From Bacillota bacterium (GTDB lineage: Bacteria > Bacillota > Clostridia > Oscillospirales > Ruminococcaceae), in the NCBI GenBank assembly GCA_023460035.1, contig JAEWRN010000043.1, positions 1 through 64,000 on the forward strand: a stretch of 64,000 bases of DNA, in the 5' to 3' direction. The notes beneath the pieces were generated by a model. The model worked only from the letters and a program-made list of their open reading frames with translations. It searched no databases and had not been told where the DNA came from. Of the stretch, positions 42,818 through 51,815 are shown one piece after another; position 1 is the first letter of the stretch; each line of letters begins with the position of its first letter. A program made the translations under genes and the position numbers.

Positions 42818-44344
42818 TTATATCATGTACTCAATAATCTGTGTGTCCCGCAACGCGGGTGAACGGTCAAATGTTTTTGTAATCGAACCGCCCTTTAAAA
42901 TAAAAATACGGTCACTCATGCCAATCAGCTCCGGCAGCTCTTCTGAAATAATCAAAATGGCGTACCCTTGGGCTTTTAAATTATCTAGTAGCTGATACAT
43001 CACGGTCTTGACCCCGATATCTACCCCGCGTGTGGGGCTGTCAAACACCAAAATTTTAGAATGATTGCCAATCCATTTGCCAAACGAGACCTTTTGCTTG
43101 TTGCCACCTGACAGCTCTTTGACCGGCTGGCGGCGCGAGGAGCATTTGATTCTCAAATCCTTGATTTGCTGATCTGCGAACTTTTTTTCGTCAGACGGGA
43201 AAATCAACCCGCTTTTTCTTTGCAACTGGTCCAGTGCAGACAGGGTGAGATTATCGGCAATGCTGCTTTCAAGAATCAGCGTTTCGCGGTCCCGGTTCTT
43301 CGCAATATAGCCAACGCGGGCACCAAGCGCATCCCGCACCGAGTGGATACCGTGCTCTTCCAAGCCGCCGCTCTGCGTGGCTTCCCACGCTGTCACGGTG
43401 CCGGCCTGCGGCTTTTCCAGCCCAAAGCCCACCCTGCCGATGTCGTGAATGCCGCTGCCGGAAAGCCCGCCGATGCCCACAATCTCACCGGCATGCACGC
43501 TGAGACTGACATCCTTCAACACCGCCGTCGTCACATGGTCTAACCGTAGCATCACCTGCTCAAGGCGAGACGGGGCCATGTCGCTGCGGTAATAATTGCC
43601 CTTAAGTTCGCGGCCCACCATCGTCTGTTTGATTTTGTTTTCGTCAAACTCCGCTTTGTCCATGGTTGCAATCAGCTTGCCGTCGCGCAGTACCGTCAGT
43701 GCATCACAAAGCTGCATCAGCTCTGGCAAATCGTGCGAAATAAACACCACAGCCTTGCCCTTGCTGCGCAAGCTTTTCATAATTTCATAAATTTTCATAC
43801 GACCGTCCTGCGAAAGCGCGGTCGTCGTTTCATCGACAATAAATAATTCGGGGTCATAATACAGCGCTTTTGCAATTTCAATAATCTTGCGCTGCTCAAA
43901 ATTACAGCTGTCAATACTCTGTTCTGCCCGTATCTCCTGCGCCTCAATCGCATCCAGCGCTTTCTGGGCCTCTTTCAGCATTTGTGCGTTATTCAGCACG
44001 CCAAACCTGCAAAACTGCGCTTCGCTGCCCAAAAAAATGTTTTCTGCCACAGTGAGATGGTCTATTGTGCCCGTCTCCTGTACGATCATAGCAATGCGTT
44101 CTTTTTTTGCGTCTGCGGGTGAAGCCGGCCGGTACGGGCGGTCGTGCTCAAAGTACATTTCTCCCGAGGTCACTGTGTGGATGCCGCTGATCATCGACGA
44201 AATGGTAGATTTGCCCGAACCGTTTTCGCCAATCAACCCACGAATTTCGCCTGTATAAAGCTCCATATCCACATGATCGACTGCCAAAACATCACCAAAA
44301 CGCTTTGTCAACTGCCGGGTTTTCAAAAATAACCGCTTTTCCAT
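42818..44344 (-). CDS. Ribose-type ABC ATPase with two nucleotide-binding domains
   Basis: This RbsA-family protein has 508 residues and drives the sugar importer. Domain 1 has Walker A GENGSGKST, but its signature reads SCNFEQRK and its Walker B continuation DETTTALS, both off consensus. Domain 2 lacks a good Walker A (GLSGSGIHDIG), as in other RbsA proteins, but has LSGGNKQKVSFGKWI and DSPTRGVDIG. The start at 44344 follows AGGAAAGGGG; a longer frame to 44419 crosses the promoter. It is the first gene of the operon. Confidence 0.9.
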   Translation of the reverse strand: MEKRLFLKTRQLTKRFGDVLAVDHVDMELYTGEIRGLIGENGSGKSTISSMISGIHTVTSGEMYFEHDRPYRPASPADAKKERIAMIVQETGTIDHLTVAENIFLGSEAQFCRFGVLNNAQMLKEAQKALDAIEAQEIRAEQSIDSCNFEQRKIIEIAKALYYDPELFIVDETTTALSQDGRMKIYEIMKSLRSKGKAVVFISHDLPELMQLCDALTVLRDGKLIATMDKAEFDENKIKQTMVGRELKGNYYRSDMAPSRLEQVMLRLDHVTTAVLKDVSLSVHAGEIVGIGGLSGSGIHDIGRVGFGLEKPQAGTVTAWEATQSGGLEEHGIHSVRDALGARVGYIAKNRDRETLILESSIADNLTLSALDQLQRKSGLIFPSDEKKFADQQIKDLRIKCSSRRQPVKELSGGNKQKVSFGKWIGNHSKILVFDSPTRGVDIGVKTVMYQLLDNLKAQGYAILIISEELPELIGMSDRIFILKGGSITKTFDRSPALRDTQIIEYMI

Positions 44345-44392
44345 AAGCCGCAACCCCTTTCCTCTTGAAATCCGATCTTCGTGTTCGTATTT

Positions 44393-44450
44393 AGTATACA
44401 AAAAAATTACATACCCCATAACGCATTTTATCGTGGAACTTCGTGCGAAA
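44393..44450 (-). promoter_or_regulatory. Promoter and candidate AraC site of the ABC-GH3 operon
   Basis: On the minus strand TATACT (44398-44393) has no good -35 at 17 bp (TTATGG). Upstream, TCGTGGAACT and TCGTGCGAAA (44431-44440, 44441-44450) form a direct repeat with 10-bp phasing, the typical spacing of AraC half-sites. This predicts activation by the divergent AraC-GH39 protein. Confidence 0.5.
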
Positions 44451-44482
44451 ATTAACCTTACTTGATGACACTACACTATTTC

Positions 44483-44511
44483 TTGGAAAAAAGCAAAAAA
44501 TATGATATAAT
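44483..44511 (+). promoter_or_regulatory. Promoter of the AraC-GH39 gene
   Basis: TTGGAA (44483-44488), a 17-bp spacer and TATAAT (44506-44511), with an extended TGA before the -10. Confidence 0.75.
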
Positions 44512-44558
44512 TTCCCCGTATTCAGATTAAATTTTTTCAGTTGAAGGGAAGAATACTG

Positions 44559-47054
44559 TTGACTACATCCCATGAGATCATTAATTACCCAAATAATCTT
44601 CCAATCAATTTGTTTGTGCATACCATTGGCACCGTTGCAAAACACTGGCACCAATCGCTTGAACTGTTAATTGTGGCAGACGGCAATGCCACGGTAGTGG
44701 CCGGCAATACCACAACGGAGCTGGAAAAAGGCGACGTTTACCTTGTCAACGCCAACCAGATTCACGACCTGAGCGGCGAGCAAGCCGCGTTGATTGCAGT
44801 GCAGATTAAGCCCGAATTGATGAAAAACCTGCCCCCCGAGTTTAAGGCGACCCATTACTCCTGTGACAGCACGCGGGACGAAGACCCCTCGCGGTTTGAG
44901 ATTATTCGCTATATTGTCGCGCGCATGATACAGCTGAACTTAGAGGGTGGCAAGTATATTCAGTTGATGAATGAATCGCTGTTTTACAACCTGGTTTACG
45001 AGCTTTATGCAAATTTTGCAGACGGGGAAACCTTTAACCAGGATGAAGCCTTTAAGCACCTCAGCCGGCTAAACCAGATACTTGCGCTGATTAACAGCGA
45101 ATATGACCAGCGCCTGACCCTTGAGGGCATTGCCGAGCGTGTGTATGTCTCACCGCAGTATTTGTCTAAATTTTTTAAACAAAGCATGGGGGTTTCTCTT
45201 TCTGACCATATTAAATCCACACGGCTTTCTTACGCGACCAATGACCTTTTACACCTTGACAATTCTATTGAAACGGTCGCGCTGACAAATGGGTTTCCCA
45301 ATACGCGGGCTTTTGTAAGCGCTTTTAAAGAGCGCTACGGTGTGCTGCCGAGTATCTGGCGCTCGCAAAACACCGCCCAAACCGACCGCATGACCTCCAA
45401 AAGCAAAGACAAAGCCGTGAGCTACAATTATTATGAAGGCGAAAGTGATATTGTCAACGAGGCAATTCAGCGCTTTTTGGACGAACATCTGTTTGGAAAA
45501 TTCGGCGTGACCCCGGTACGGCAAAATGCCGATGTGTCTTATCAGCCACAAAAGCTTGCCTCCACCCATAAGCGGTTCAAAAACTTCATTGGGGTCAGCC
45601 GCGCAAAAGACCTTTTATACGCAGCCGTGCGCGACCAGTTGCGGCAGGCCCAGCAGGAGATTGGGTTTGATTACATTAAAATGCACAGCATTTTGGATGA
45701 CGACCTGTTTGTCTATACCGAAAACGCCGCCGGTGACCCCGTGTACAATTTTAACCTGGTAGACCAAGTGCTTGATTTTTTGGTATCGCTTCACTTGAAG
45801 CCGCTGGTGCAGTTGTCCTTTATGCCGGCGGCATTGGCCGCCGACCCCGACCGGCACCTGTTTACCGCGAAAGTGATTATCAGCGAACCCAAATCGCTTG
45901 ACAAATGGTGCGGCCTTGTTGCGCATTTTACCCGCCATTTGGCGGACCGGTACTCGCTTGCCACGGTGCAAAGCTGGCTTTTTTCGGTCTGGAACGAACC
46001 CAGCACCGCAAACACAATGTTTGGGTTTGACACCGATGAAACTTACTATCATCTTTACGCCGCCACCTACCGCGCCGTAAAGGGTGTTTCGCCCCAACTA
46101 TGCTTTGGCGGCCCCGCAAGCTTTGCCGCGTATGGCAAAGATGACGAGTGGCTGCTGGACTTTCTGTCTTTTGCCGACAAAAGCGGTGTCCGACCGGACT
46201 TTGTCAGCGTGCACTATTATGACATTGACCTGTCGAACGATTTTTTTCGCAACCGGCAGTTTAAACGCGATTTATGGCTTAGCCCCAACCCGGCCTCTTT
46301 TGCTGAGCACTTTGCCATTTTAAACAAACAGCTGGCCGCGCGCGGCTATGCCGATACACCGCTGTACCTCACTGAATGGAATTCGACTACCTCCCATAAG
46401 GACCTGCTTTCTGACACCTGCTTCAAAGCGGCCTACCTTGTAAAAAACGCAATTGAAATTGCACCGCATGTTGATGGGCTGTGCTATTGGCTGCTCAGCG
46501 ACTTGCACGAAGAAAACCAGCTGCCGCCGGCGGCTTTCCACGGCGGGCTTGGGCTGTTTACGGTGAATGGCATCCGAAAAGCCAGCTATCACGCGCTTTG
46601 TTTTTTAAGCCGGCTGGGGGCGGAAACCCTGTATCAGGACGACGGCATTCTCATTACGCAGGCCGAAGAGGATACGGTCGTTCTACTTTATAATTACCAC
46701 CATTACAGCAGGCAGTATGCACAGGATATTGGGCTGCATGTTTCGTATACCCAGCGTTACACTGTTTTCCCGGATAAGGGCCGCAAAAATGTAGACATCA
46801 TTTTCCCCTGGCTGTCCGGCAAATTTATGGTGACAGAAGGGTATGTCAATACCCACCACGGCAGCACTTATGACGAATTTGTCAAAATGGGCGCGGTAGA
46901 ACCCCTGTCGCATGCGGACTGCACCTTTTTAAACAGCATCGGTATCCCGCAGATTAAAAAACAGATTTGCGAAGGCAACCCGCTGCACTTGTCTGAACCG
47001 CTGTCCTCTTTTGAAATACGCCTGATTACCATTCACCCCTACAACATTGGCTAA
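44559..47054 (+). CDS. AraC-family regulator fused to a GH39-like glycosidase domain
   Basis: The protein has 831 residues. It starts with a cupin-like sensory domain (about 20-95), followed by a double HTH AraC domain (about 175-268: LTLEGIAERVYVSPQYLSKF and GFPNTRAFVSAFKERYG). A linker to about 340 leads into a GH39 (beta-xylosidase-like) barrel to the end. Both catalytic Glu are present: E480 in SVWNEPS and E606 in YLTEWNS. There is no signal peptide. The start is TTG at 44559 with AAGGGAAG 8 nt upstream. It is divergent from the ABC-GH3 operon, its likely target. The GH39 part may be a sensor that binds or cleaves the inducer. Confidence 0.88.
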   Translation: MTTSHEIINYPNNLPINLFVHTIGTVAKHWHQSLELLIVADGNATVVAGNTTTELEKGDVYLVNANQIHDLSGEQAALIAVQIKPELMKNLPPEFKATHYSCDSTRDEDPSRFEIIRYIVARMIQLNLEGGKYIQLMNESLFYNLVYELYANFADGETFNQDEAFKHLSRLNQILALINSEYDQRLTLEGIAERVYVSPQYLSKFFKQSMGVSLSDHIKSTRLSYATNDLLHLDNSIETVALTNGFPNTRAFVSAFKERYGVLPSIWRSQNTAQTDRMTSKSKDKAVSYNYYEGESDIVNEAIQRFLDEHLFGKFGVTPVRQNADVSYQPQKLASTHKRFKNFIGVSRAKDLLYAAVRDQLRQAQQEIGFDYIKMHSILDDDLFVYTENAAGDPVYNFNLVDQVLDFLVSLHLKPLVQLSFMPAALAADPDRHLFTAKVIISEPKSLDKWCGLVAHFTRHLADRYSLATVQSWLFSVWNEPSTANTMFGFDTDETYYHLYAATYRAVKGVSPQLCFGGPASFAAYGKDDEWLLDFLSFADKSGVRPDFVSVHYYDIDLSNDFFRNRQFKRDLWLSPNPASFAEHFAILNKQLAARGYADTPLYLTEWNSTTSHKDLLSDTCFKAAYLVKNAIEIAPHVDGLCYWLLSDLHEENQLPPAAFHGGLGLFTVNGIRKASYHALCFLSRLGAETLYQDDGILITQAEEDTVVLLYNYHHYSRQYAQDIGLHVSYTQRYTVFPDKGRKNVDIIFPWLSGKFMVTEGYVNTHHGSTYDEFVKMGAVEPLSHADCTFLNSIGIPQIKKQICEGNPLHLSEPLSSFEIRLITIHPYNIG

Positions 47055-47101
47055 ACCGTTAGAAGGCTTGCAGGGCGCCGCCTTGTGCCCTGCCATTGCC
47101 G

Positions 47102-47156
47102 CCAGACGAACAAAACTCCCGCAGGCATAATGCCTGCGGGAGTTTTGTTCGTCTGG
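47102..47156. terminator. 26-bp perfect inverted repeat, bidirectional terminator
   Basis: The arms 47102-47127 and 47131-47156 are exact complements with a 3-nt loop. The inner GC-rich part (CTCCCGCAGGCA) and the flanking AAAAC/GTTTT give terminator form on both strands. The outer 10 bp go beyond what a terminator needs. Confidence 0.85.
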
Positions 47157-47228
47157 ACACCTCTGTTTTAACCACGTTCAATGGCTTTACTCACACACAG
47201 TTGCCGCAAAAATGGCGCCCCTGCTTAG

Positions 47229-48470
47229 TCAGCCCTCGCATGCAAGCCGCTGCACGGTTTCGCACACGGTTTCAATGCCGTTTTGCAAAAGGTCGTAATC
47301 GGTCCATTCCTCCGGGCAATGGCTGCGCCCGCCACGGCTGGGCACAAACACCAGCCCGATGTTTGTGATGTCGGCCATAATCATTGCGTCGTGCCCCGCG
47401 CCGGACAGCATGCGGCGGCTGGTGAGGCCTAGCTTTTCAGCACTTTCTGCCAGCAGGTCGCACACATGCGGGTCGGCCTGTACCGGCTTTGTTTCCACCA
47501 TCATGCGCAGCGCATACGACAGCGCGCCGTTACCCTCCGTCAGCTCGTTTAGCTTTGCCGTTACCGCGGCCAGCACCGCTTCAATGCAACCGGTGCTTTT
47601 GCTGCGGATATCCACATAAAACACGACCTTGCCCGGCACAATGTTAAACGAGCCGGGGCGCACCTCTAATTTGCCCACCGTCGCCACGGTGCCCTCGCCT
47701 GCTGCCACCGCCGCCTCGTTTGCCGCAATGGCCGTTTTGGCCGCCACTAAAAAGGCGTCGGCGCGCATGTCCATCGGCGTGGTGCCCGCGTGGTCGGGGC
47801 GGCCGGTCACCGTGACCTCTACTTCTTTAATGCCGACCACCGTTTCTACAATGCCCACCGCATCACCGCTGTTCTCTAAAATAGGGCCCTGCTCAATGTG
47901 CAGCTCGATAAAATTTTTGATTTCGCCCTTTTTGCGCACCGCGTCGGCATAGTGCGCGGGGTCCAGCCCAAAGGCGCGCATGGCCTGCCCGGTAGTAATG
48001 CCGTCCGGGTCGGTAAAGGTGGCAAGCTCCTGCTCGCCAAGGCGGCCGGTCATCGCGCGGCTGCCAAACAGCCCGGCGCCAAACCGCGCGCCCTCTTCTT
48101 CAATCATCGCAATAAACTCGATGGGGTGTTTCGGCACAACCCCGTTTTCGTGCAGCACGCGCGCTGTTTCCAGCCCGGTGATGACACCGGCGGGGCCGTC
48201 AAAATTGCCACCGTTTTTCACCGAATCAAAATGGCTCCCGCACATCACGACCGGCGCGGCGGGGTCGGTGCCCTCCATGCGGCCAATGATGGTACCCACC
48301 GCGTCGGTGCGCACGGCAAGGCCCGCCTGCTGCATTTGCTCTGTGATATACTGCGCCGCTTTGCGGTGTTCCTCAGTAAACGAAAGGCGGGTCAGCCCTT
48401 CGCCCGGCGTGGCGTTAAAAGCCGCCAATGCCTCAATATCCGTGCGAATCCTCTCCAGCTTTGTTCTCAT
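47229..48470 (-). CDS. M20 N-carbamoyl-amino-acid hydrolase / allantoate amidohydrolase
   Basis: This zinc- or manganese-dependent amidase of the HyuC/AllC group has 413 residues. Metal ligands appear in CGSHFDSVKNGG (His), NFDGPAGV (Asp), MIEEEGARFGAG (Glu) and FIELHIEQGP (His). It would release an amino acid or ureidoglycine from a carbamoyl precursor. AGGGGG lies upstream of the ATG. There are no hydantoinase or allantoinase genes nearby. It stands alone between the 26-bp hairpin terminator and the ispE terminator. Confidence 0.9.
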   Translation of the reverse strand: MRTKLERIRTDIEALAAFNATPGEGLTRLSFTEEHRKAAQYITEQMQQAGLAVRTDAVGTIIGRMEGTDPAAPVVMCGSHFDSVKNGGNFDGPAGVITGLETARVLHENGVVPKHPIEFIAMIEEEGARFGAGLFGSRAMTGRLGEQELATFTDPDGITTGQAMRAFGLDPAHYADAVRKKGEIKNFIELHIEQGPILENSGDAVGIVETVVGIKEVEVTVTGRPDHAGTTPMDMRADAFLVAAKTAIAANEAAVAAGEGTVATVGKLEVRPGSFNIVPGKVVFYVDIRSKSTGCIEAVLAAVTAKLNELTEGNGALSYALRMMVETKPVQADPHVCDLLAESAEKLGLTSRRMLSGAGHDAMIMADITNIGLVFVPSRGGRSHCPEEWTDYDLLQNGIETVCETVQRLACEG

Positions 48471-48499
48471 TTAAATACCCCCTGTTTTTTGTCTGCAAC

Positions 48500-48541
48500 A
48501 AAAACAGCCGCCCGCAGCCCTTTGCAGGGGCTGCGGCGGCC
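48500..48541 (-). terminator. Terminator of the lrp-ispE operon
   Basis: GCCGCCGCAGCCC pairs with GGGCTGCGGGCGGC (one mismatch). On the minus strand TGTTTTTG follows. It lies just past the ispE stop. Confidence 0.8.
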
Positions 48542-48548
48542 GTATGCG

Positions 48549-49424
48549 TTAAAATATTTCGTCCACCACCGGGCCGGTTGCCACCGGCCGCAGCAGCCAC
48601 ACCCGCCCAAAACCCACCCGCCGCAGGGCGCGCAGGCCCGCGCGCGCCGTTTGCTCGTCTGCAAACACGCCATAGGTGGCAGCACCGCTGCCGGTCATCA
48701 GTGCGGTGCCGGCCCCCGCCTCGCGCAGCAAGTGGCAAATTTTTTCGGTGTCTTTGCCCGCAGAGGCCTTTTGCAGCGCATTGGCAAGGTGCGGCAACAG
48801 CTGCGGCAGGCTGCCAGCGCGCAGCGCTGCTTCTGCGGCGTCGGTATCCGGCCGCCGGCCGGCACCCACCTCATCGTAGGCGGCAAAGGCCTGCGGGGTA
48901 GAAATGCCATAGCCGGGCATGCACACCACAAACACGCACCCCTGCAATGGCGGCAGCGCAAGCAGTTCATCGCCCACCCCGCGCACCCGTGCAGTGCCAC
49001 CCAGCAGTGCAAACGGCACATCGGCACCAATGGTGGCGCCAATGCGGCAAAGTTCTGCCAGCGGCAGCTTGGCACCGTACAACAAATTTAGGCCCACCAG
49101 CGTTGCGGCGGCGTCGGCACTGCCGCCGCCCATGCCCGCACGCACCGGTGTCTTTTTTTGCAAGTGAATTTCTGCCCCGGCCAAAAGGCCAACCTCTTGA
49201 AAAAACGCGACCGCGGCTTTCCACACCGTGTTCTTTTCGCCCAGCGGCAACAGCGCGCCGTTTGCCGTAACCCGCAAGATGCCCGACCGGCGCACCGTCA
49301 CCCGCTCGTACAGGCTGACGGCCTGCATCAGCATATCCATGGTATGGTAGCCGTCCGGCCGCACGCCGGTAATGTCGAGGCTGAGGTTCAGCTTGGCCGG
49401 TGCGCGCAGCGTAATGCCGTTCAT
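48549..49424 (-). CDS. ispE: 4-diphosphocytidyl-2-C-methyl-D-erythritol kinase
   Basis: This GHMP kinase of the MEP isoprenoid pathway phosphorylates CDP-methylerythritol at the 2-hydroxyl. The 291 residues begin with the family N-terminus APAKLNLSLDITG. The ATP loop is PVRAGMGGGSADAAAT and the C-terminal motif is LMTGSGAATYGVF. The ATG at 49424 follows GGGGGGAA; a frame to 49493 would overlap the previous stop region. It lies 65 bp after the DUF362 gene and ends an operon led by Lrp. No other isp gene is near. Confidence 0.94.
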   Translation of the reverse strand: MNGITLRAPAKLNLSLDITGVRPDGYHTMDMLMQAVSLYERVTVRRSGILRVTANGALLPLGEKNTVWKAAVAFFQEVGLLAGAEIHLQKKTPVRAGMGGGSADAAATLVGLNLLYGAKLPLAELCRIGATIGADVPFALLGGTARVRGVGDELLALPPLQGCVFVVCMPGYGISTPQAFAAYDEVGAGRRPDTDAAEAALRAGSLPQLLPHLANALQKASAGKDTEKICHLLREAGAGTALMTGSGAATYGVFADEQTARAGLRALRRVGFGRVWLLRPVATGPVVDEIF

Positions 49425-49489
49425 TCCAGTTCCCCCCCTGTTTGCTGCCTGCCGGCACACTGGGCACCGGGCCGCAAACGGGCAGCAGG

Positions 49490-50647
49490 TCAAAGTTTAA
49501 AAAATGCAATGCGGCGCACGTCGATCGCCTTTTCGGGGCACATTTCGTGGCAGCAGAAGCAGCGGATGCAGCCCGACGGGTCAATGACGGCTTTGTGGTT
49601 TTGCAGCCGGATGGTTTTGCCGGGGCAAATTTCGGCACAGCGCCCACAGCCGATGCATTTTGACTTTCGTATCACCGGGCGCGGCGCGGCAATGCGGCTG
49701 ACAAACGGCCCAGCCCAGCGCAGCCCGGTGGGGAATTTCTCCTGAAAAGTCAGGCTGCGAAAGCTTTGCGGCAACTGCCAGTTTTGCAGCGGCCGCACCG
49801 GGTCGCTGCCCGGCGCCAGTGCGGCGGGGTCTAGCTTTGTGCCGCACAGCCCGCGGCGCGCGCCCGCGGCAAGGTAGGGCACGCGCTGTGAATCAAGCCC
49901 CATCAGCTGCGCCACCGCAAGGTCGATTTGCCACACGTCGTCGCCACCGAGCAATAGCCCTTCTTCGCGCACCGTGCCGCCTGCGGGGCCGTTGCCCTCC
50001 ATCGCGGTGATACCGTCCACAATCACAAGCTGGGGCTGCACGGCACAGCACAGGTCACACAGCATTTCGCCAAAGTCCTCCCTTTGGGGGAAGCGCATGT
50101 GCATTTCGGCCTTTTGCAGCCCGGGGATGCAGCCAAACAGGTTTTTGACCCCCGCCGTCATGCCGGTCATCACATGGGTTTTCAGCTTTGCAAGGTCAAT
50201 CAAAAAATCGCATTCCAGCACTGGGTCGATCAACGTAAACTGGTGTACCCGTGTGCCCTCTACGACCCGGGTACCGCTGGTGGTTTTGCCCCACACGGCA
50301 ACGCCCATGCGCTCGCAGACCTCCAGCAAACCGCTGGCGCGGTACACGGCGCGCATGCCGCCCTCGGTATACAGCCCCCCACTGGAATCTGCCAGCGTGA
50401 TCTGCGTCACCCCACGCCGGTGCAGCGCGTCGATTACCGCCGCCACCACGACGGGGTGGGTGGTCACCGCATGCTCCGGCGGGTGCTTTGCCAGCAGGTT
50501 CGGCTTCAGCAGCACCTTACTTTGTGGCCCAAGGGCCTGCACCGCGGGCGCAAGGGCAAAAATTTCTTCTACCGCCGCGCCAACACCGGCCGGGCGGTCA
50601 TACGAAAGGCCGCCGCGCAACAGCAGGTGGCCGGATGGCTCACTCAT
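49490..50647 (-). CDS. DUF362 protein with a 2x[4Fe-4S] ferredoxin domain
   Basis: The 385 residues have a DUF362 domain (about 1-285: LLKPNLLAKHPPEHAVTTHP, DLAKLKTHVMTGMTAGVKNLFG, DGITAMEGNGPAGG) and a C-terminal bis-cluster ferredoxin: CIGCGRCAEICP and CIRCFCCHEMCP. The function of DUF362 is not known; it resembles an iron-sulfur protein that may carry electrons or modify a metabolite. Its start overlaps the aminotransferase stop by 8 nt. It is common in clostridial genomes. I give no substrate. Confidence 0.88.
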   Translation of the reverse strand: MSEPSGHLLLRGGLSYDRPAGVGAAVEEIFALAPAVQALGPQSKVLLKPNLLAKHPPEHAVTTHPVVVAAVIDALHRRGVTQITLADSSGGLYTEGGMRAVYRASGLLEVCERMGVAVWGKTTSGTRVVEGTRVHQFTLIDPVLECDFLIDLAKLKTHVMTGMTAGVKNLFGCIPGLQKAEMHMRFPQREDFGEMLCDLCCAVQPQLVIVDGITAMEGNGPAGGTVREEGLLLGGDDVWQIDLAVAQLMGLDSQRVPYLAAGARRGLCGTKLDPAALAPGSDPVRPLQNWQLPQSFRSLTFQEKFPTGLRWAGPFVSRIAAPRPVIRKSKCIGCGRCAEICPGKTIRLQNHKAVIDPSGCIRCFCCHEMCPEKAIDVRRIAFFKL

Positions 50648-51815
50648 GCGAAAGCTCCTTTAAAAACTCTTCAATGCGGCCCAGCGCCTCAGACAGATGG
50701 GCAACCGAATAAGAATAAGAAATGCGCACAAACCCCTCGCCCGACGCGCCAAAGGCGGTGCCGGGCACCACGGCCACCTTTTTCGCCATCAGCAGCTTTT
50801 CGCAGAACTCCTCTGACGAAAGGCCGCTCTTTTGGATGCTGGGAAACACGTAAAACGCACCCTCCGGCTCAAAGCAGGTCAGGCCCATGCGGTTGAGGTT
50901 GCTGGTCAAAAACTTGCGGCGCATGTCGTATTCGTCGCGCATTGCCTCAATGGCTTCATCGCCGTCGCGCAGCGCAACAATGCCCGCGTACTGGCTGGTG
51001 GTGGGCGCGCACATAATGGCGTACTGGTGAATTTTTGTCATCACCTGCATCAGCGGCTGCGGCGCGCACACATAGCCAAGGCGCCAGCCGGTCATGGCAT
51101 AGGCCTTTGAAAACCCGTTGATATAGACCGTGCGCTCTTTCATGCCGGGCATCGAGGCAATGCTGACATGCCGCCGCGGGCCATAGGTCAGCTCGGCATA
51201 AATTTCGTCGGTCATCACCAAAATATCGGTGTCCTGCAACACCTTTGCAATTTCGGCAAGGTGGCGCTCGCGCATCACGGCGCCGGTGGGGTTGCACGGG
51301 AACGGCAACACCACAATTTTGGTGCGCGGGGTAATTTTGTCACGCAGCTCCTGCGCGGTCAGGCGAAAACCGTTTTCCGCCTTCAGCGGCAGCGGCACCG
51401 CCACGCCGCCCACCAGCTGGGTCAGCGGCGCATAGCTGACATAGCAGGGCTCGGGGATGATGACTTCATCGCCCGGCTCCAGCACGGCGCGCAGCGCAAG
51501 GTCAATGGCCTCGCTGCCGCCCACGGTGACCAGCATTTCCGTCTCGGGGTCATAGTGCAAATCAAAACGGCGGGCAAGGTAATTTGCCGCCTCGCGGCGC
51601 ATTTCGGCAAGGCCCGCGTTGCTGGTATACCAGGTTTTACCGCGCTCTAAACTTTTAATGCCGGCATCGCGCACCATCCACGGGGTCTTAAAATCCGGTT
51701 CACCCACCCCCAGTGAAATACAGCCCTCCATTGTGCCGGCAAGGTCAAAAAATTTGCGGATGCCGGAGGGTTTAATCTGCTTGGCTTTACCCGCAAGTAT
51801 TTTGCTGTAATCCAT
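50640..51815 (-). CDS. Class I/II PLP aminotransferase
   Basis: This fold type I enzyme has 391 residues. Landmarks are SLGVGEPDFKTP (substrate loop), PFPCNPTGAV, MTDEIYAELTYG with the PLP Asp, and the Schiff-base lysine in NGFSKAYAMTGWRLGY. This is the aspartate/aromatic-type group often written as PatA. The ATG at 51815 shares bases with the Lrp stop (TGATG), so translation re-initiates; a GTG one codon earlier is possible. It probably serves amino acid metabolism sensed by the Lrp protein. Confidence 0.92.
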   Translation of the reverse strand: MDYSKILAGKAKQIKPSGIRKFFDLAGTMEGCISLGVGEPDFKTPWMVRDAGIKSLERGKTWYTSNAGLAEMRREAANYLARRFDLHYDPETEMLVTVGGSEAIDLALRAVLEPGDEVIIPEPCYVSYAPLTQLVGGVAVPLPLKAENGFRLTAQELRDKITPRTKIVVLPFPCNPTGAVMRERHLAEIAKVLQDTDILVMTDEIYAELTYGPRRHVSIASMPGMKERTVYINGFSKAYAMTGWRLGYVCAPQPLMQVMTKIHQYAIMCAPTTSQYAGIVALRDGDEAIEAMRDEYDMRRKFLTSNLNRMGLTCFEPEGAFYVFPSIQKSGLSSEEFCEKLLMAKKVAVVPGTAFGASGEGFVRISYSYSVAHLSEALGRIEEFLKELSHE

